Shown piece by piece: positions 15,454 to 23,923 of a stretch of 27,770 bases of DNA (its first letter is position 1; each line of letters starts with the position of its first letter). Both the position numbers and the translations under genes were made by a program. Below the pieces are notes generated by a model. That model was given only the letters and a program-made list of their open reading frames with translations, searched no databases and had not been told where the DNA came from. The stretch comes from Deltaproteobacteria bacterium UBA6601 (GTDB lineage Bacteria; Myxococcota_A; UBA796; UBA9615): the NCBI GenBank assembly GCA_002433485.1, contig DJIF01000068.1, positions 1 to 27,770 of the forward strand, read 5' to 3'.

Positions 15454-17106
15454 CTAGATTCCCGGAATCTGAAGGCCGTGGCGCTTTGCCTCGGATACCG
15501 CTTTCTCATAGCCCGCATCAACATGGCGCACGATGCCCATTCCGGGGTCGGAGCGCAGCACCCGTTCAAGTCGGTGCTCTGCTGCTGGGCTGCCATCGGC
15601 GACGATGACCATGCCCGCATGCAGCGAGTAGCCCATGCCGACTCCACCGCCATGGTGAAAGGAGATCCAGGAGGCACCGTTTACAGCGTTGATGAGGGCG
15701 TTGAGAATTGGCCAGTCGGCGACCGCGTCGCTGCCATCTAGCATGGCCTCAGTCTCGCGGTTGGGCGATGCGACCGAGCCGCAGTCGAGGTGGTCTCGGC
15801 CGATAACGATGGGGGCTTTGACCTTGCCATCTCGAACCAATTGATTGAAGAGCTTGCCGGCCTTCTCCCGAGCGCCGTAGCCGAGCCAGCAGATTCGCGA
15901 AGGAAGTCCCTGAAAGGCGACCTGATCACGGGCCTTGTGCAGCCAGTTGGCCAGCCCGTGGTCTTCTGGGAAGGCTTCAAGAAGAGCCTGGTCCGTTGTG
16001 TAGATGTCTGCAGGATCACCGGAGAGGGCGACCCAGCGAAACGGGCCTTTACCCTCGCAGAACAGCGGGCGGATATAGGCCGGTACAAATCCAGGGAAGT
16101 CGAAGGCGTTCGCTACCCCCCCCTTTACTGCCATCGCTCGAAGGTTGTTGCCGTAGTCAAAGACGTGGGAGCCTGCGGCCTGGAAGTCCAGCATGGAGCG
16201 CACATGGGCTGCCATAGATTCAATGGACTGGCGGGTGTATTCGTCAGGGTTGTCGTTTCGTAGGGCTGCCGCTTCGCTAAGGCTCAGCCCGATGGGAATG
16301 TAGCCGTGCAGAGGGTCGTGGGCTGAAGTTTGATCGGTGACCAGGTCAGGGACGACACCGCGTTGCCGAATGACCGGCAACAGCTCTGCCGCGTTGCCGA
16401 GCAGGCCAACGGACAACGAGCGTCCCTCAGCGCGGGCTTCGAGAACCAGAGCCAGTGCTTCGTCGAGGGAGTCGGTGGACTTATCGAGATAGCGGGATTC
16501 GATCCGTCGTTCGATGCGGCTGGGGTCCACCTCGATGGCCAGGCAGGCGCCTCCCGCCATGGTCGCGGCAAGGGGCTGCGCACCACCCATTCCACCCAGC
16601 CCGGCGGTGAGCACCAGACGACCGGTGAGGTCCGAGCCGAAGTGAGTGCGAGCTGCCGCCAGGAAGGTCTCGTAGGTGCCCTGGAGGATCCCCTGGGTGC
16701 CGATGTAGATCCATGAGCCGGCCGTCATCTGGCCGAACATAATGAGACCTTTGGCCTCAAGCTCTCTGAAGTGTTCCCAGTTGGCCCAGTTACCGACCAG
16801 GTTACTGTTGGCGATAAGTACCCGCGGTGCATCGGGGTGGCTCTGAAATACCGCCACTGGTTTGCCTGACTGAACCAGCAGGGTCTGGTCTTCGCCCAGC
16901 TCCTTCAAGCAGGCAACGATGTGTTCGTAGCTGCGCCAGTCTCGTGCAGCTTTACCGGTACCCCCATAGACGACCAGGTCCTCTGGTCTCTCGGCGACCT
17001 CAGGGTCGAGGTTGTTCATCAGCATTCTCATTGCTGCTTCCTGGACCCAACCCTTGCAGCTGAGCTCGGTTCCGCGGGGGGCGCGAATGATGGGGGGCGT
17101 GGTCAT
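15454..17106 (-). CDS. hutU: Urocanate hydratase (urocanase)
   Basis: 550 residues, the usual length. Converts urocanate to 4-imidazolone-5-propionate, the second step of histidine breakdown, with tightly bound NAD+ in the cytoplasm. Family hallmarks are present: YGGTGKAARDW (47-57), ANSNLVGNWANWEHF, the Gly-rich GLGGMGG (169-175) that binds NAD+, and RDHLDCGSVASPNRETE with the conserved Cys442. The ATG at 17106 has GGAG about 8 bases upstream. It follows hutH by 41 bases on the same strand and ends in a terminator hairpin, so the two form the end of one operon. The ring-opening enzyme hutI is not in the window. Confidence 0.98.
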   Translation of the reverse strand: MTTPPIIRAPRGTELSCKGWVQEAAMRMLMNNLDPEVAERPEDLVVYGGTGKAARDWRSYEHIVACLKELGEDQTLLVQSGKPVAVFQSHPDAPRVLIANSNLVGNWANWEHFRELEAKGLIMFGQMTAGSWIYIGTQGILQGTYETFLAAARTHFGSDLTGRLVLTAGLGGMGGAQPLAATMAGGACLAIEVDPSRIERRIESRYLDKSTDSLDEALALVLEARAEGRSLSVGLLGNAAELLPVIRQRGVVPDLVTDQTSAHDPLHGYIPIGLSLSEAAALRNDNPDEYTRQSIESMAAHVRSMLDFQAAGSHVFDYGNNLRAMAVKGGVANAFDFPGFVPAYIRPLFCEGKGPFRWVALSGDPADIYTTDQALLEAFPEDHGLANWLHKARDQVAFQGLPSRICWLGYGAREKAGKLFNQLVRDGKVKAPIVIGRDHLDCGSVASPNRETEAMLDGSDAVADWPILNALINAVNGASWISFHHGGGVGMGYSLHAGMVIVADGSPAAEHRLERVLRSDPGMGIVRHVDAGYEKAVSEAKRHGLQIPGI

Positions 17107-17147
17107 GGAGGCTCCAGACTCTGGTCGTGGGAGTTGGTGGGAAGGCC

Positions 17148-18689
17148 TTATGCGAGCGTGCCCAGCAGGTCCTCGATGGCCGTTAGCAGCGAGCCGTCGC
17201 GGATCATCTGTGCTGCGAGTTCTTGATCATCGCAAAGGATGCGATCGCCGTGCAGTCTCGGGATCTGCTGTCGAACGAAGTTCAGCGCAGTGGAGGGGCC
17301 AATTGCCGGCTCGAGAGGGGACTGCAGGTCGAGAGCCTGACACGAGGTCAGCAATTCGATGCCAAGGATTCGTTCGGTATTCTCGACTACGGCCATTGCC
17401 TGACGAGCTGATATCGGACCCATCGAGACGTGGTCTTCTTGGTTTGCGCTGGTTGGGATGCTGTCCACCGAGCTCGGGTGGCAGAGCCCTTTGTTCTCTG
17501 AAGCCAGGGCTGCGGCGGTGACCTGGGAGATCATGAAGCCGCTATGGAGACCAGCATTTTCGCTCAGGAAGGGCGGCAGGCCGCTCAGCCTAGGATTGAC
17601 AAGTTGCTCGATTCGTCGTTCAGAGATGGCGCCCAGCTCAGCGATTCCTATGGCCAGTAGGTCAAGGGCTATGGCCACCGGCTGGCCGTGGAAGTTGCCA
17701 CCAGAGATGACCTCGCCGCTGTCTGGAAAGACAGTAGGGTTGTCGGTTACTGAGTTGAGCTCCCGCTCCAGTACCGATGCGCAGTGGCTGATGGAGTCGC
17801 GCGCTGCTCCGTGGACTTGGGGAATGCATCGTAGCGAGTAGGAGTCCTGGACTTTGTCACAGTCCAGGTGGCTCTCCGCGATGGTGCCGCCTTCGAGTAA
17901 CTTACGCATGTTGGCGGCGCTCTGTTGTTGGCCGGGGTGGGGGCGCAGATCGTGGAGCCGGTGGTCAAAGGGTCGGTGCGATCCAAGCTTGGCCTCGACG
18001 GTCATGGCACCGATAAGATCTGCGATGCTGCAGAGTCGCTGAGCGCGGCGGACTGCAAGCGCGCCCAGACCAGTCATGGCCTGGGTGCCGTTGATTAAGG
18101 CCAGGCCTTCTTTGGCCTCAAGCTCAATGGCTTCAATGCCCAGTCGCTCAAATTCGTCCCTGGTGGGGACTCTTGTTCCGTCGGGCCCGTGCACCCAGCC
18201 CTCGCCAAACAGGACCAGCGCCAGGTGTGCGAGAGGGGCGAGATCGCCGGAGGCGCCGACGCTGCCCTGTTGGGGGATCCAGGGGTGTATGCCCAGGTTG
18301 AGAAAGCGCAGCAGTTGCTCGACAACTCTGCGGTTCACGCCCGAGTGGCCGGCCGCCAGTACGTTGGCTCGGAGCAAGGTGATCGCCCTGGTGGTCTCGA
18401 TGCTGAAGGGCGCGCCCATTCCGACCGCATGAGAGCGCACCAGATTGCATTGCAATTGGGTCAGGTCGGCCGATCCAATGGACACCTTAGCGAGGTGTCC
18501 GAAGCCGGTGTTGACTCCGTAGACGGTCTCTCCCCGATCGAGAATCTGCTCGATCGACTGGCGGGCTCGATCGATGCGTTCTATTGCCCGACTGCTGAGT
18601 TGTGTGCGGGCGCGGTGAACCGCGACCGCTTCGAGGTCTGCGAGCCGGAGGCTGCGTCCATCAAGCTCAACGGAAGCCAGGGAACCCAT
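17148..18689 (-). CDS. hutH: Histidine ammonia-lyase
   Basis: 513 residues, the usual length. Removes ammonia from L-histidine to give urocanate. The self-forming MIO cofactor triad Ala146-Ser147-Gly148 lies in GSVGASGDLAPLAH, and Tyr57 in VYGVNTGFG is the catalytic base region. The downstream SLRCIPQVHGAARD and DNPTVFPDSGEVISGGNFHG blocks are also intact. The ATG at 18689 has GGAAG upstream and gives the normal N-terminus (ELDGRSLRLADLEAVA). It is 44 bases after the small acidic protein gene and 41 bases before hutU. No HutC-like repressor gene or site is visible, so control may come from the rpoZ promoter or from an unseen internal promoter. Confidence 0.98.
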   Translation of the reverse strand: MGSLASVELDGRSLRLADLEAVAVHRARTQLSSRAIERIDRARQSIEQILDRGETVYGVNTGFGHLAKVSIGSADLTQLQCNLVRSHAVGMGAPFSIETTRAITLLRANVLAAGHSGVNRRVVEQLLRFLNLGIHPWIPQQGSVGASGDLAPLAHLALVLFGEGWVHGPDGTRVPTRDEFERLGIEAIELEAKEGLALINGTQAMTGLGALAVRRAQRLCSIADLIGAMTVEAKLGSHRPFDHRLHDLRPHPGQQQSAANMRKLLEGGTIAESHLDCDKVQDSYSLRCIPQVHGAARDSISHCASVLERELNSVTDNPTVFPDSGEVISGGNFHGQPVAIALDLLAIGIAELGAISERRIEQLVNPRLSGLPPFLSENAGLHSGFMISQVTAAALASENKGLCHPSSVDSIPTSANQEDHVSMGPISARQAMAVVENTERILGIELLTSCQALDLQSPLEPAIGPSTALNFVRQQIPRLHGDRILCDDQELAAQMIRDGSLLTAIEDLLGTLA

Positions 18690-18733
18690 TGCGCGCGCTT
18701 CCGTACTGTCTTGCGCAGCCTGGGCAGTCCGGG

Positions 18734-18955
18734 TCAGGCCTCGTCAGCGTTGTCTTCGACCTCTTGGTTTTCGGCTTCTTCTTCCTCAAGTGAGACCGTG
18801 ATCTCTTCGGAGTTATCTGCCGAGTCGTCAAGCTCCTTCAGGTGCTTGGCGAGGTCTTTGTGGCCGATGGAGCCTGCGCTGATATGGCGCTCAACGACAC
18901 GCTTGTCGAAGGGGGCTGTCTCAAGCTTGCGGACGGAGTAGGTAGCTTTTGCCAT
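18734..18955 (-). CDS. Small acidic conserved protein of unknown function
   Basis: 73 residues starting MAKATYSVRKLETAPFDKRV, with a GAGAG ribosome site. The first 45 residues (FDKRVVERHISAGSIGHKDL, then AKHLKELDDSADN) contain the short motif D-K-R-V-V-E-R-x-I-x-x-G-x-I, which I recall from small proteins of delta-proteobacteria. The rest is a disordered, strongly acidic tail (Glu/Asp repeats). No signal peptide or membrane helix, so it is cytoplasmic. It lies between rpoZ (91 bases upstream) and hutH (44 bases downstream) on the same strand. A transcription-linked role next to the omega subunit would be a guess from context only. Confidence 0.75.
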   Translation of the reverse strand: MAKATYSVRKLETAPFDKRVVERHISAGSIGHKDLAKHLKELDDSADNSEEITVSLEEEEAENQEVEDNADEA

Positions 18956-19046
18956 GGAACTCTCGTGGGCTTCTGGGGCAGGCCATACCGATCAATCGGG
19001 TGGGGCCGGACCGCGGTGCTGGGTAAGGTCGGCTAGGGACTCTTAG

Positions 19047-19427
19047 TTAGGCGGGAGTGCTGGGAGGAAGGGTCAAGCCGAGGGCCTCAGCTGCGGCGTT
19101 TACCGTCTCTGCGGTAGCGGCTTCTTCGGTGTTCTGGAGCTTCTGGAGGGCCGCTGCGCGAGCTTCTGCAGCGTTCTCAGCCAGGGCATTTCGCTCCAAC
19201 TCGTCGGTGCGCTCATTCTCAGCCCGGATGCGGGCCAGGTCGTCCAGGCTGATGCTTCCTGCGGCAATCTCCCGAAGGGCAGTGACCGCCTCTTTGTTGT
19301 CGCCGGTGTTATCTACCAGAGCCTCCTCACCCTTCATAAGTTGTCGGGTGCGCTGGGCAGCTAGAAGGACCAGAGCGAAGCGATTCTCTACCTGCTCAAG
19401 GCAGTCCTCAACGGTGACGCGAGCCAT
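19047..19427 (-). CDS. rpoZ: DNA-directed RNA polymerase omega subunit
   Basis: 126 residues. Small subunit that helps assemble and stabilise RNA polymerase by clamping beta-prime; in many bacteria it also forms part of a ppGpp site. The N-terminus MARVTVEDCLEQVENRFALV followed by LLAAQRTRQL and then ALREIAAGSI is the standard omega sequence. The Ala/Glu-rich C-terminal extension (about 45 residues beyond the conserved core) is longer than in E. coli (91 residues in all). GGAGAA lies just before the ATG. A strong promoter sits about 35-60 bases upstream. It is usually found next to gmk/spoT; here the downstream genes are a small acidic protein and hutHU. Confidence 0.95.
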   Translation of the reverse strand: MARVTVEDCLEQVENRFALVLLAAQRTRQLMKGEEALVDNTGDNKEAVTALREIAAGSISLDDLARIRAENERTDELERNALAENAAEARAAALQKLQNTEEAATAETVNAAAEALGLTLPPSTPA

Positions 19428-19460
19428 AAGATTCTCCAGAAGTCTGTGAAAGGACGGCGC

Positions 19461-19489
19461 AATTTATTGTCGAAAATGGGGCCTGTCAA
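19461..19489 (-). promoter_or_regulatory. Sigma70-like promoter of rpoZ
   Basis: On the minus strand a perfect TTGACA (19489-19484) and TAAATT (19466-19461, 4 of 6) are 17 bases apart. The start near 19454 would leave a leader of about 27 bases containing GGAGAA before the rpoZ ATG. It probably drives rpoZ and, by read-through, the small acidic gene and hutHU. Confidence 0.65.
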
Positions 19490-19753
19490 CCGATTAAGGG
19501 GCCTTTTTGGCGGCTGAGGGTCAAGTCCGGGTTGATTCTGTCGATAGAGTTAGGAGCGGCAAGGCGTTCCATGGGGGAGCGCTTCTTCAATAACCGCCCC
19601 CTGAGTCGTCATTCGAGTTATTATTAGAGGGTACGCAGCAGCAGAACAGGTTTTGTGAGGAGCAGCGGAGGGCTCAGAGACCCTCAGGGATCAGGGACCC
19701 ACGGGTGCCCGGTAACATGGGCGCACCCAAAGGGTCAGTGAGAGGACCCGACT
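19490..19753. other. Leader region of the unknown pair with stacked hairpins
   Basis: The rpoZ start and the gene at 19754 are 326 bases apart; beyond the rpoZ promoter no gene is seen. The last 80 bases carry repeated CAGGGA/GACCC elements, a CCCTCAGGG palindrome (19681-19689), and a hairpin GGGTGC (19703-19708) with GCACCC (19723-19728) extended by three C-G pairs around one bulge. GAGAGGA follows as the ribosome site for the ATG at 19754. The structure could act as an mRNA leader element; no known riboswitch is recognised. No clear plus-strand promoter was found. Confidence 0.45.
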
Positions 19754-20362
19754 ATGGAGTTGGTGGTCGCCGACAACCTGTTTTCCTTCTTCTATGATCA
19801 AGTTCGCTCTGCTCGACAGGTCCAGGGGACCGAGGTCCGCGAGGACACAGAGTTTTATCTGGTTAACTTGCTAACTCACTTTGGCCGTGCACCCAATCTT
19901 TTTGAGGTAGATGGCCGTCGTGTAGATGAACAACCACTGGCAATCCGCTTGCTTGAGACCCGTCGTTGCGGAGGGATTGGCGATGGATTGAGGGATCTCA
20001 AACAGCTGGCGGACTCTACTCTCTATGTGCTCGGCTATTTCTCTCAGTCCCTGCGTCGTTCGACGGTGAACACTGGTTATTACGCTGGCCTGGCTGAGAG
20101 TGCCTATGGCGATCTGGCCAGAGTAACCGGCTCCTCTCAAAGGGCAGCACAGGACAGTGCTTTTGGCGAACTTTCGGCCAAGTTCTCGGACTGCGTCGAG
20201 TTGATCAGCGAGGTCGCCGCGCGTGGGCGCAAGGACGACATCGACATTATCAGTCTGTACCGGGAGTGGCGTGCCAGCGGTGATGAGCGTCTGACTCGAA
20301 GATTGCGGGCCCTGGGAGTCAAGCTGGATGAGTCAGCCGACAGCAACGGAGACTTGCATTGA
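19754..20362 (+). CDS. Conserved protein of unknown function, first of a coupled pair
   Basis: 202 residues, start ATG with GAGAGGA ribosome site. No signal peptide or membrane helix; mostly helical by composition. It begins MELVVADNLFSFFYDQVRSA, has the block REDTEFYLVNLLTHFGR, then LKQLADSTLYVLGYFSQSL and STVNTGYYAGLAESAYGDLA, and ends in DIISLYREWRASGDERLTRR. I recall proteins with this order of blocks as conserved hypotheticals in myxobacteria, but know no function. No catalytic motif is visible. The stop TGA overlaps the TTG start of the next gene, so the two are translated together in a fixed ratio and probably form a complex. It diverges from rpoZ and lies 867 bases before groES. Confidence 0.85.
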   Translation: MELVVADNLFSFFYDQVRSARQVQGTEVREDTEFYLVNLLTHFGRAPNLFEVDGRRVDEQPLAIRLLETRRCGGIGDGLRDLKQLADSTLYVLGYFSQSLRRSTVNTGYYAGLAESAYGDLARVTGSSQRAAQDSAFGELSAKFSDCVELISEVAARGRKDDIDIISLYREWRASGDERLTRRLRALGVKLDESADSNGDLH

Positions 20363-21012
20363 GTTCGGAAGGTGTTGCCCTTGAGGCCATCGACGGCATC
20401 CAGCGTCACCTCGAGGCCATTTACTGCATTGAACTCTCGGAACGGGCACGCGACTTCTTGATCGATGATCATGGGCTGCAGAGTTTGGTGCGTGCGGGCA
20501 GCGTCGCCGCAGAACTCCGGGATAGCCAGGAGCAGCTGCTGGTGCAGCCTCATGCTGAAGGGCTCTCCGTGGCGCTCTATCTCAGCGATTCGGTACGCGT
20601 TGAGCTTGCCTGTTCACCAAGCCTGCAGTCCCACTGTCACGCGACCGAAGGGGTATCTCACTTTCTGATGTTGCTGTGGGCCGCTCGGGAGGAACGGTCG
20701 GTGAGGTTGCTTGACCTGGAACTCCAGGCTGAAGTCGACAAGGCCAGCACCTGCCTGCTCCTTGATCGGTGTCATACCGGTGGGCTGGGTGCAAAGCGGC
20801 TGTTGGGTCGGCTGTTTGACCAGCCCCGCTTTATCGATCATCTCAGCGAGCCGGAGCGAGAACGCTATCGTCATGCCCATCGACTTGCAGCTCGCTATTC
20901 CCGTTACCTGTTCCGTTGTCTGGATGACAGTGTCGAAACCTTGCTGGCAGAGCTGCGGTCCTTTTATCGCCTGTCTATGGAAGATAAGCGCTGTCGGGCA
21001 CGAGCTGCTTGA
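20359..21012 (+). CDS. Conserved protein of unknown function, second of a coupled pair
   Basis: 217 residues from a TTG start (20359) that overlaps the upstream stop in the arrangement CATTGA. No ATG or GTG near the start fits better, so coupling decides this start. Cytoplasmic by composition. Central block CHATEGVSHFLMLLWAARE is followed by RSVRLLDLELQAEVDKASTC, which I recall as the most conserved part of this partner family in myxobacteria. The last third (EPERERYRHAHRLAARYSRY) is helical and Arg-rich. No enzyme motif is recognised; His/Cys residues (CSPSLQSHCHATE) could bind a metal, a guess only. It is always read with its upstream neighbour here; groES begins 216 bases later from its own promoter region. 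Confidence 0.82.
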   Translation: MSSEGVALEAIDGIQRHLEAIYCIELSERARDFLIDDHGLQSLVRAGSVAAELRDSQEQLLVQPHAEGLSVALYLSDSVRVELACSPSLQSHCHATEGVSHFLMLLWAAREERSVRLLDLELQAEVDKASTCLLLDRCHTGGLGAKRLLGRLFDQPRFIDHLSEPERERYRHAHRLAARYSRYLFRCLDDSVETLLAELRSFYRLSMEDKRCRARAA

Positions 21013-21102
21013 AGGAACTCCTCGCAGGCTCCTGAGAACGCCCAGTCCCCTCGGCTGAGCCCCAGTGTTTATAGGCGTTACAGTCATTATTAAGATTTTT
21101 TC

Positions 21103-21130
21103 TTGACAGCATTCCAGGGGTGACTAAACC
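21103..21130 (+). promoter_or_regulatory. Possible groESL promoter
   Basis: A perfect TTGACA (21103-21108) is followed after 16 bases by TAAACC (21125-21130, 3 of 6). The stretch just upstream is AT-rich (TTATTAAGATTTTTTC). No CIRCE element (TTAGCACTC-N9-GAGTGCTAA) is seen between 21013 and 21228, and the spacing does not fit the sigma32 consensus well. Confidence 0.35.
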
Positions 21131-21228
21131 ACCTCCCCCAGCGCTCGGCTTCCAGTTAGGAGTCGAGCAGCTATTGATTCATGAGCGTCGGCATGCCGAC
21201 ACAACCCGAAATGAGAGCAGGAGAATCC

Positions 21229-21519
21229 ATGAACGTTAAGCCCCTCCAGGACCGCGTCCTGTTGAAGCGCGTTGAGAGCGAGACCAGGACCAAGGGTGGT
21301 CTTTACATTCCCGACACCGCCAAGGAGAAGCCCGCAGAGGGCATCGTCCTCGCGGTCGGCTCGGGCAAGACCCTCGACGGTGGTGAGACCATCGCCCCCC
21401 AGGTCAAGGAGGGCGATCGTGTCCTGTTTGGCAAGTACTCCGGCACCGAGATCAAGCTTGACGGTGAGGAGCGCATCATCATCCGCGAGGACGACATCCT
21501 CGGCATTGTTACGGAGTAA
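21229..21519 (+). CDS. groES: Co-chaperonin GroES
   Basis: 96 residues from the ATG at 21229, chosen over an in-frame ATG at 21181 because AGGAGA lies directly upstream and the protein then starts at the family position (MNVKPLQDRVLLKRVE). GroES caps the GroEL cavity during ATP-driven protein folding. The mobile loop (ESETRTKGGLYIPDTAKEKP) and the roof and end strands (GDRVLFGKYSGTEIKLDGEE; IIREDDILGIV) are all present. groEL begins 6 bases after the stop and its GGAG ribosome site overlaps the groES end, so the two are one operon. Confidence 0.98.
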   Translation: MNVKPLQDRVLLKRVESETRTKGGLYIPDTAKEKPAEGIVLAVGSGKTLDGGETIAPQVKEGDRVLFGKYSGTEIKLDGEERIIIREDDILGIVTE

Positions 21520-21525
21520 CTGAAC

Positions 21526-23187
<1,662 letters not shown>

Positions 23188-23212
23188 TCAGCCACCAGCT
23201 GTGCAGTTCAGT

Positions 23213-23246
23213 GAGAGCCTCCGCGTCACATGGCGCGGAGGCTCTC
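23213..23246 (+). terminator. Strong hairpin between groEL and the convergent TPR gene
   Basis: Perfect 13-bp stem GAGAGCCTCCGCG / CGCGGAGGCTCTC with an 8-base loop, 25 bases after the groEL stop and 14 bases from the end of the convergent gene. No U-tract follows on either strand, so it may work in both directions as a structural barrier or protect the mRNA 3' end rather than act as a classic intrinsic terminator. Confidence 0.6.
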
Positions 23247-23260
23247 CTGCTTGGGACTCA

Positions 23261-23923
23261 TCAGTGGGCTGGTGCTGACTTTGAGGTCGCCTCATTTTCC
23301 CCACTGGCTGTCTGCAAGACCGCGCTTAGGACCGCGAGGAATTCAGGGTCGTTGCGGAGCGCTGTCCAGCCCGGCTCTAGTGGGAGGCTAGCCAGATTCA
23401 GCTCAGGCGCCCGCTCCAGGGCTGCTTCCAGGTGCTCCCTGCAGCGGCTCCAGTCCCTGAGAGCCCGACCTGCGGTCAGGGCCAGTCCAAGCTCTCCACG
23501 AGGGTCTTCAGGTACTTTTCCCGCCGCTCTCTGAAAGCCTTCAGCGGCTTCGCCAGTTCGACCTCTCTCCAGTGCAATGCGGGCGAGTAGCAGTACGCTC
23601 TCGAGGTCGTTGTCCACGCGGTCACGCAGCTCGCTTGTGCATGAGTCCGCTTCTTCCCAGCGCTGTTGCTGAGCGAGGATTTGGCCCAGCAGAGCCCTCG
23701 CCTGGGTCAGGTCCGGCGCTTTGCTTAGCGAGCTTTTGAGCAGAACTTCAGCCCGACTGTGTTGGCCCCTGGTCAAGCTCTGAGCGGCAAGCTTCAGCTC
23801 GTACCTCGCGTGGTAGTCCCGCCAGGAGGGTAGGGGCTCGGACGCATGGGCCATCTGGTGCGGCGGGGTCAGGGCAGCGCAAAGTACCAGCGCCGCGATG
23901 ATCGGCACGACCAGTTGGCTCAT
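23261..23923 (-). CDS. Secreted TPR-like protein
   Basis: 220 residues from the ATG at 23923, which overlaps the stop of the metallopeptidase gene (ATGA), so it is translationally coupled. The upstream in-frame ATG at 24022 lies deep inside that gene and is less likely. A signal peptide (MSQLVVPIIAALVLCAALTP, cut near AHA) is followed by helical TPR-type repeats: QSLTRGQHSRAEVLLKSSLS, ARALLGQILAQQQRWEEADS, LLLARIALERGRTGEAAEGF. These would scaffold protein contacts in the periplasm. The C-terminus (GWTALRNDPEFLAVLSAV) is a common ending of TPR proteins. Coupling suggests it serves the secreted peptidase, for example in folding or export, but this is inference. Confidence 0.8.
   Translation of the reverse strand: MSQLVVPIIAALVLCAALTPPHQMAHASEPLPSWRDYHARYELKLAAQSLTRGQHSRAEVLLKSSLSKAPDLTQARALLGQILAQQQRWEEADSCTSELRDRVDNDLESVLLLARIALERGRTGEAAEGFQRAAGKVPEDPRGELGLALTAGRALRDWSRCREHLEAALERAPELNLASLPLEPGWTALRNDPEFLAVLSAVLQTASGENEATSKSAPAH

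Noticed and set aside
15167..15741. Two overlapping plus-strand frames at the hutU end
   Set aside because: They run through the hutU terminator and into hutU antisense, and their translations show no protein-like pattern.
18988..18999. CCGATCAATCGG palindrome between rpoZ and the small acidic gene
   Set aside because: Short stem with a 2-base centre and no T-run; not enough to call a terminator or operator.
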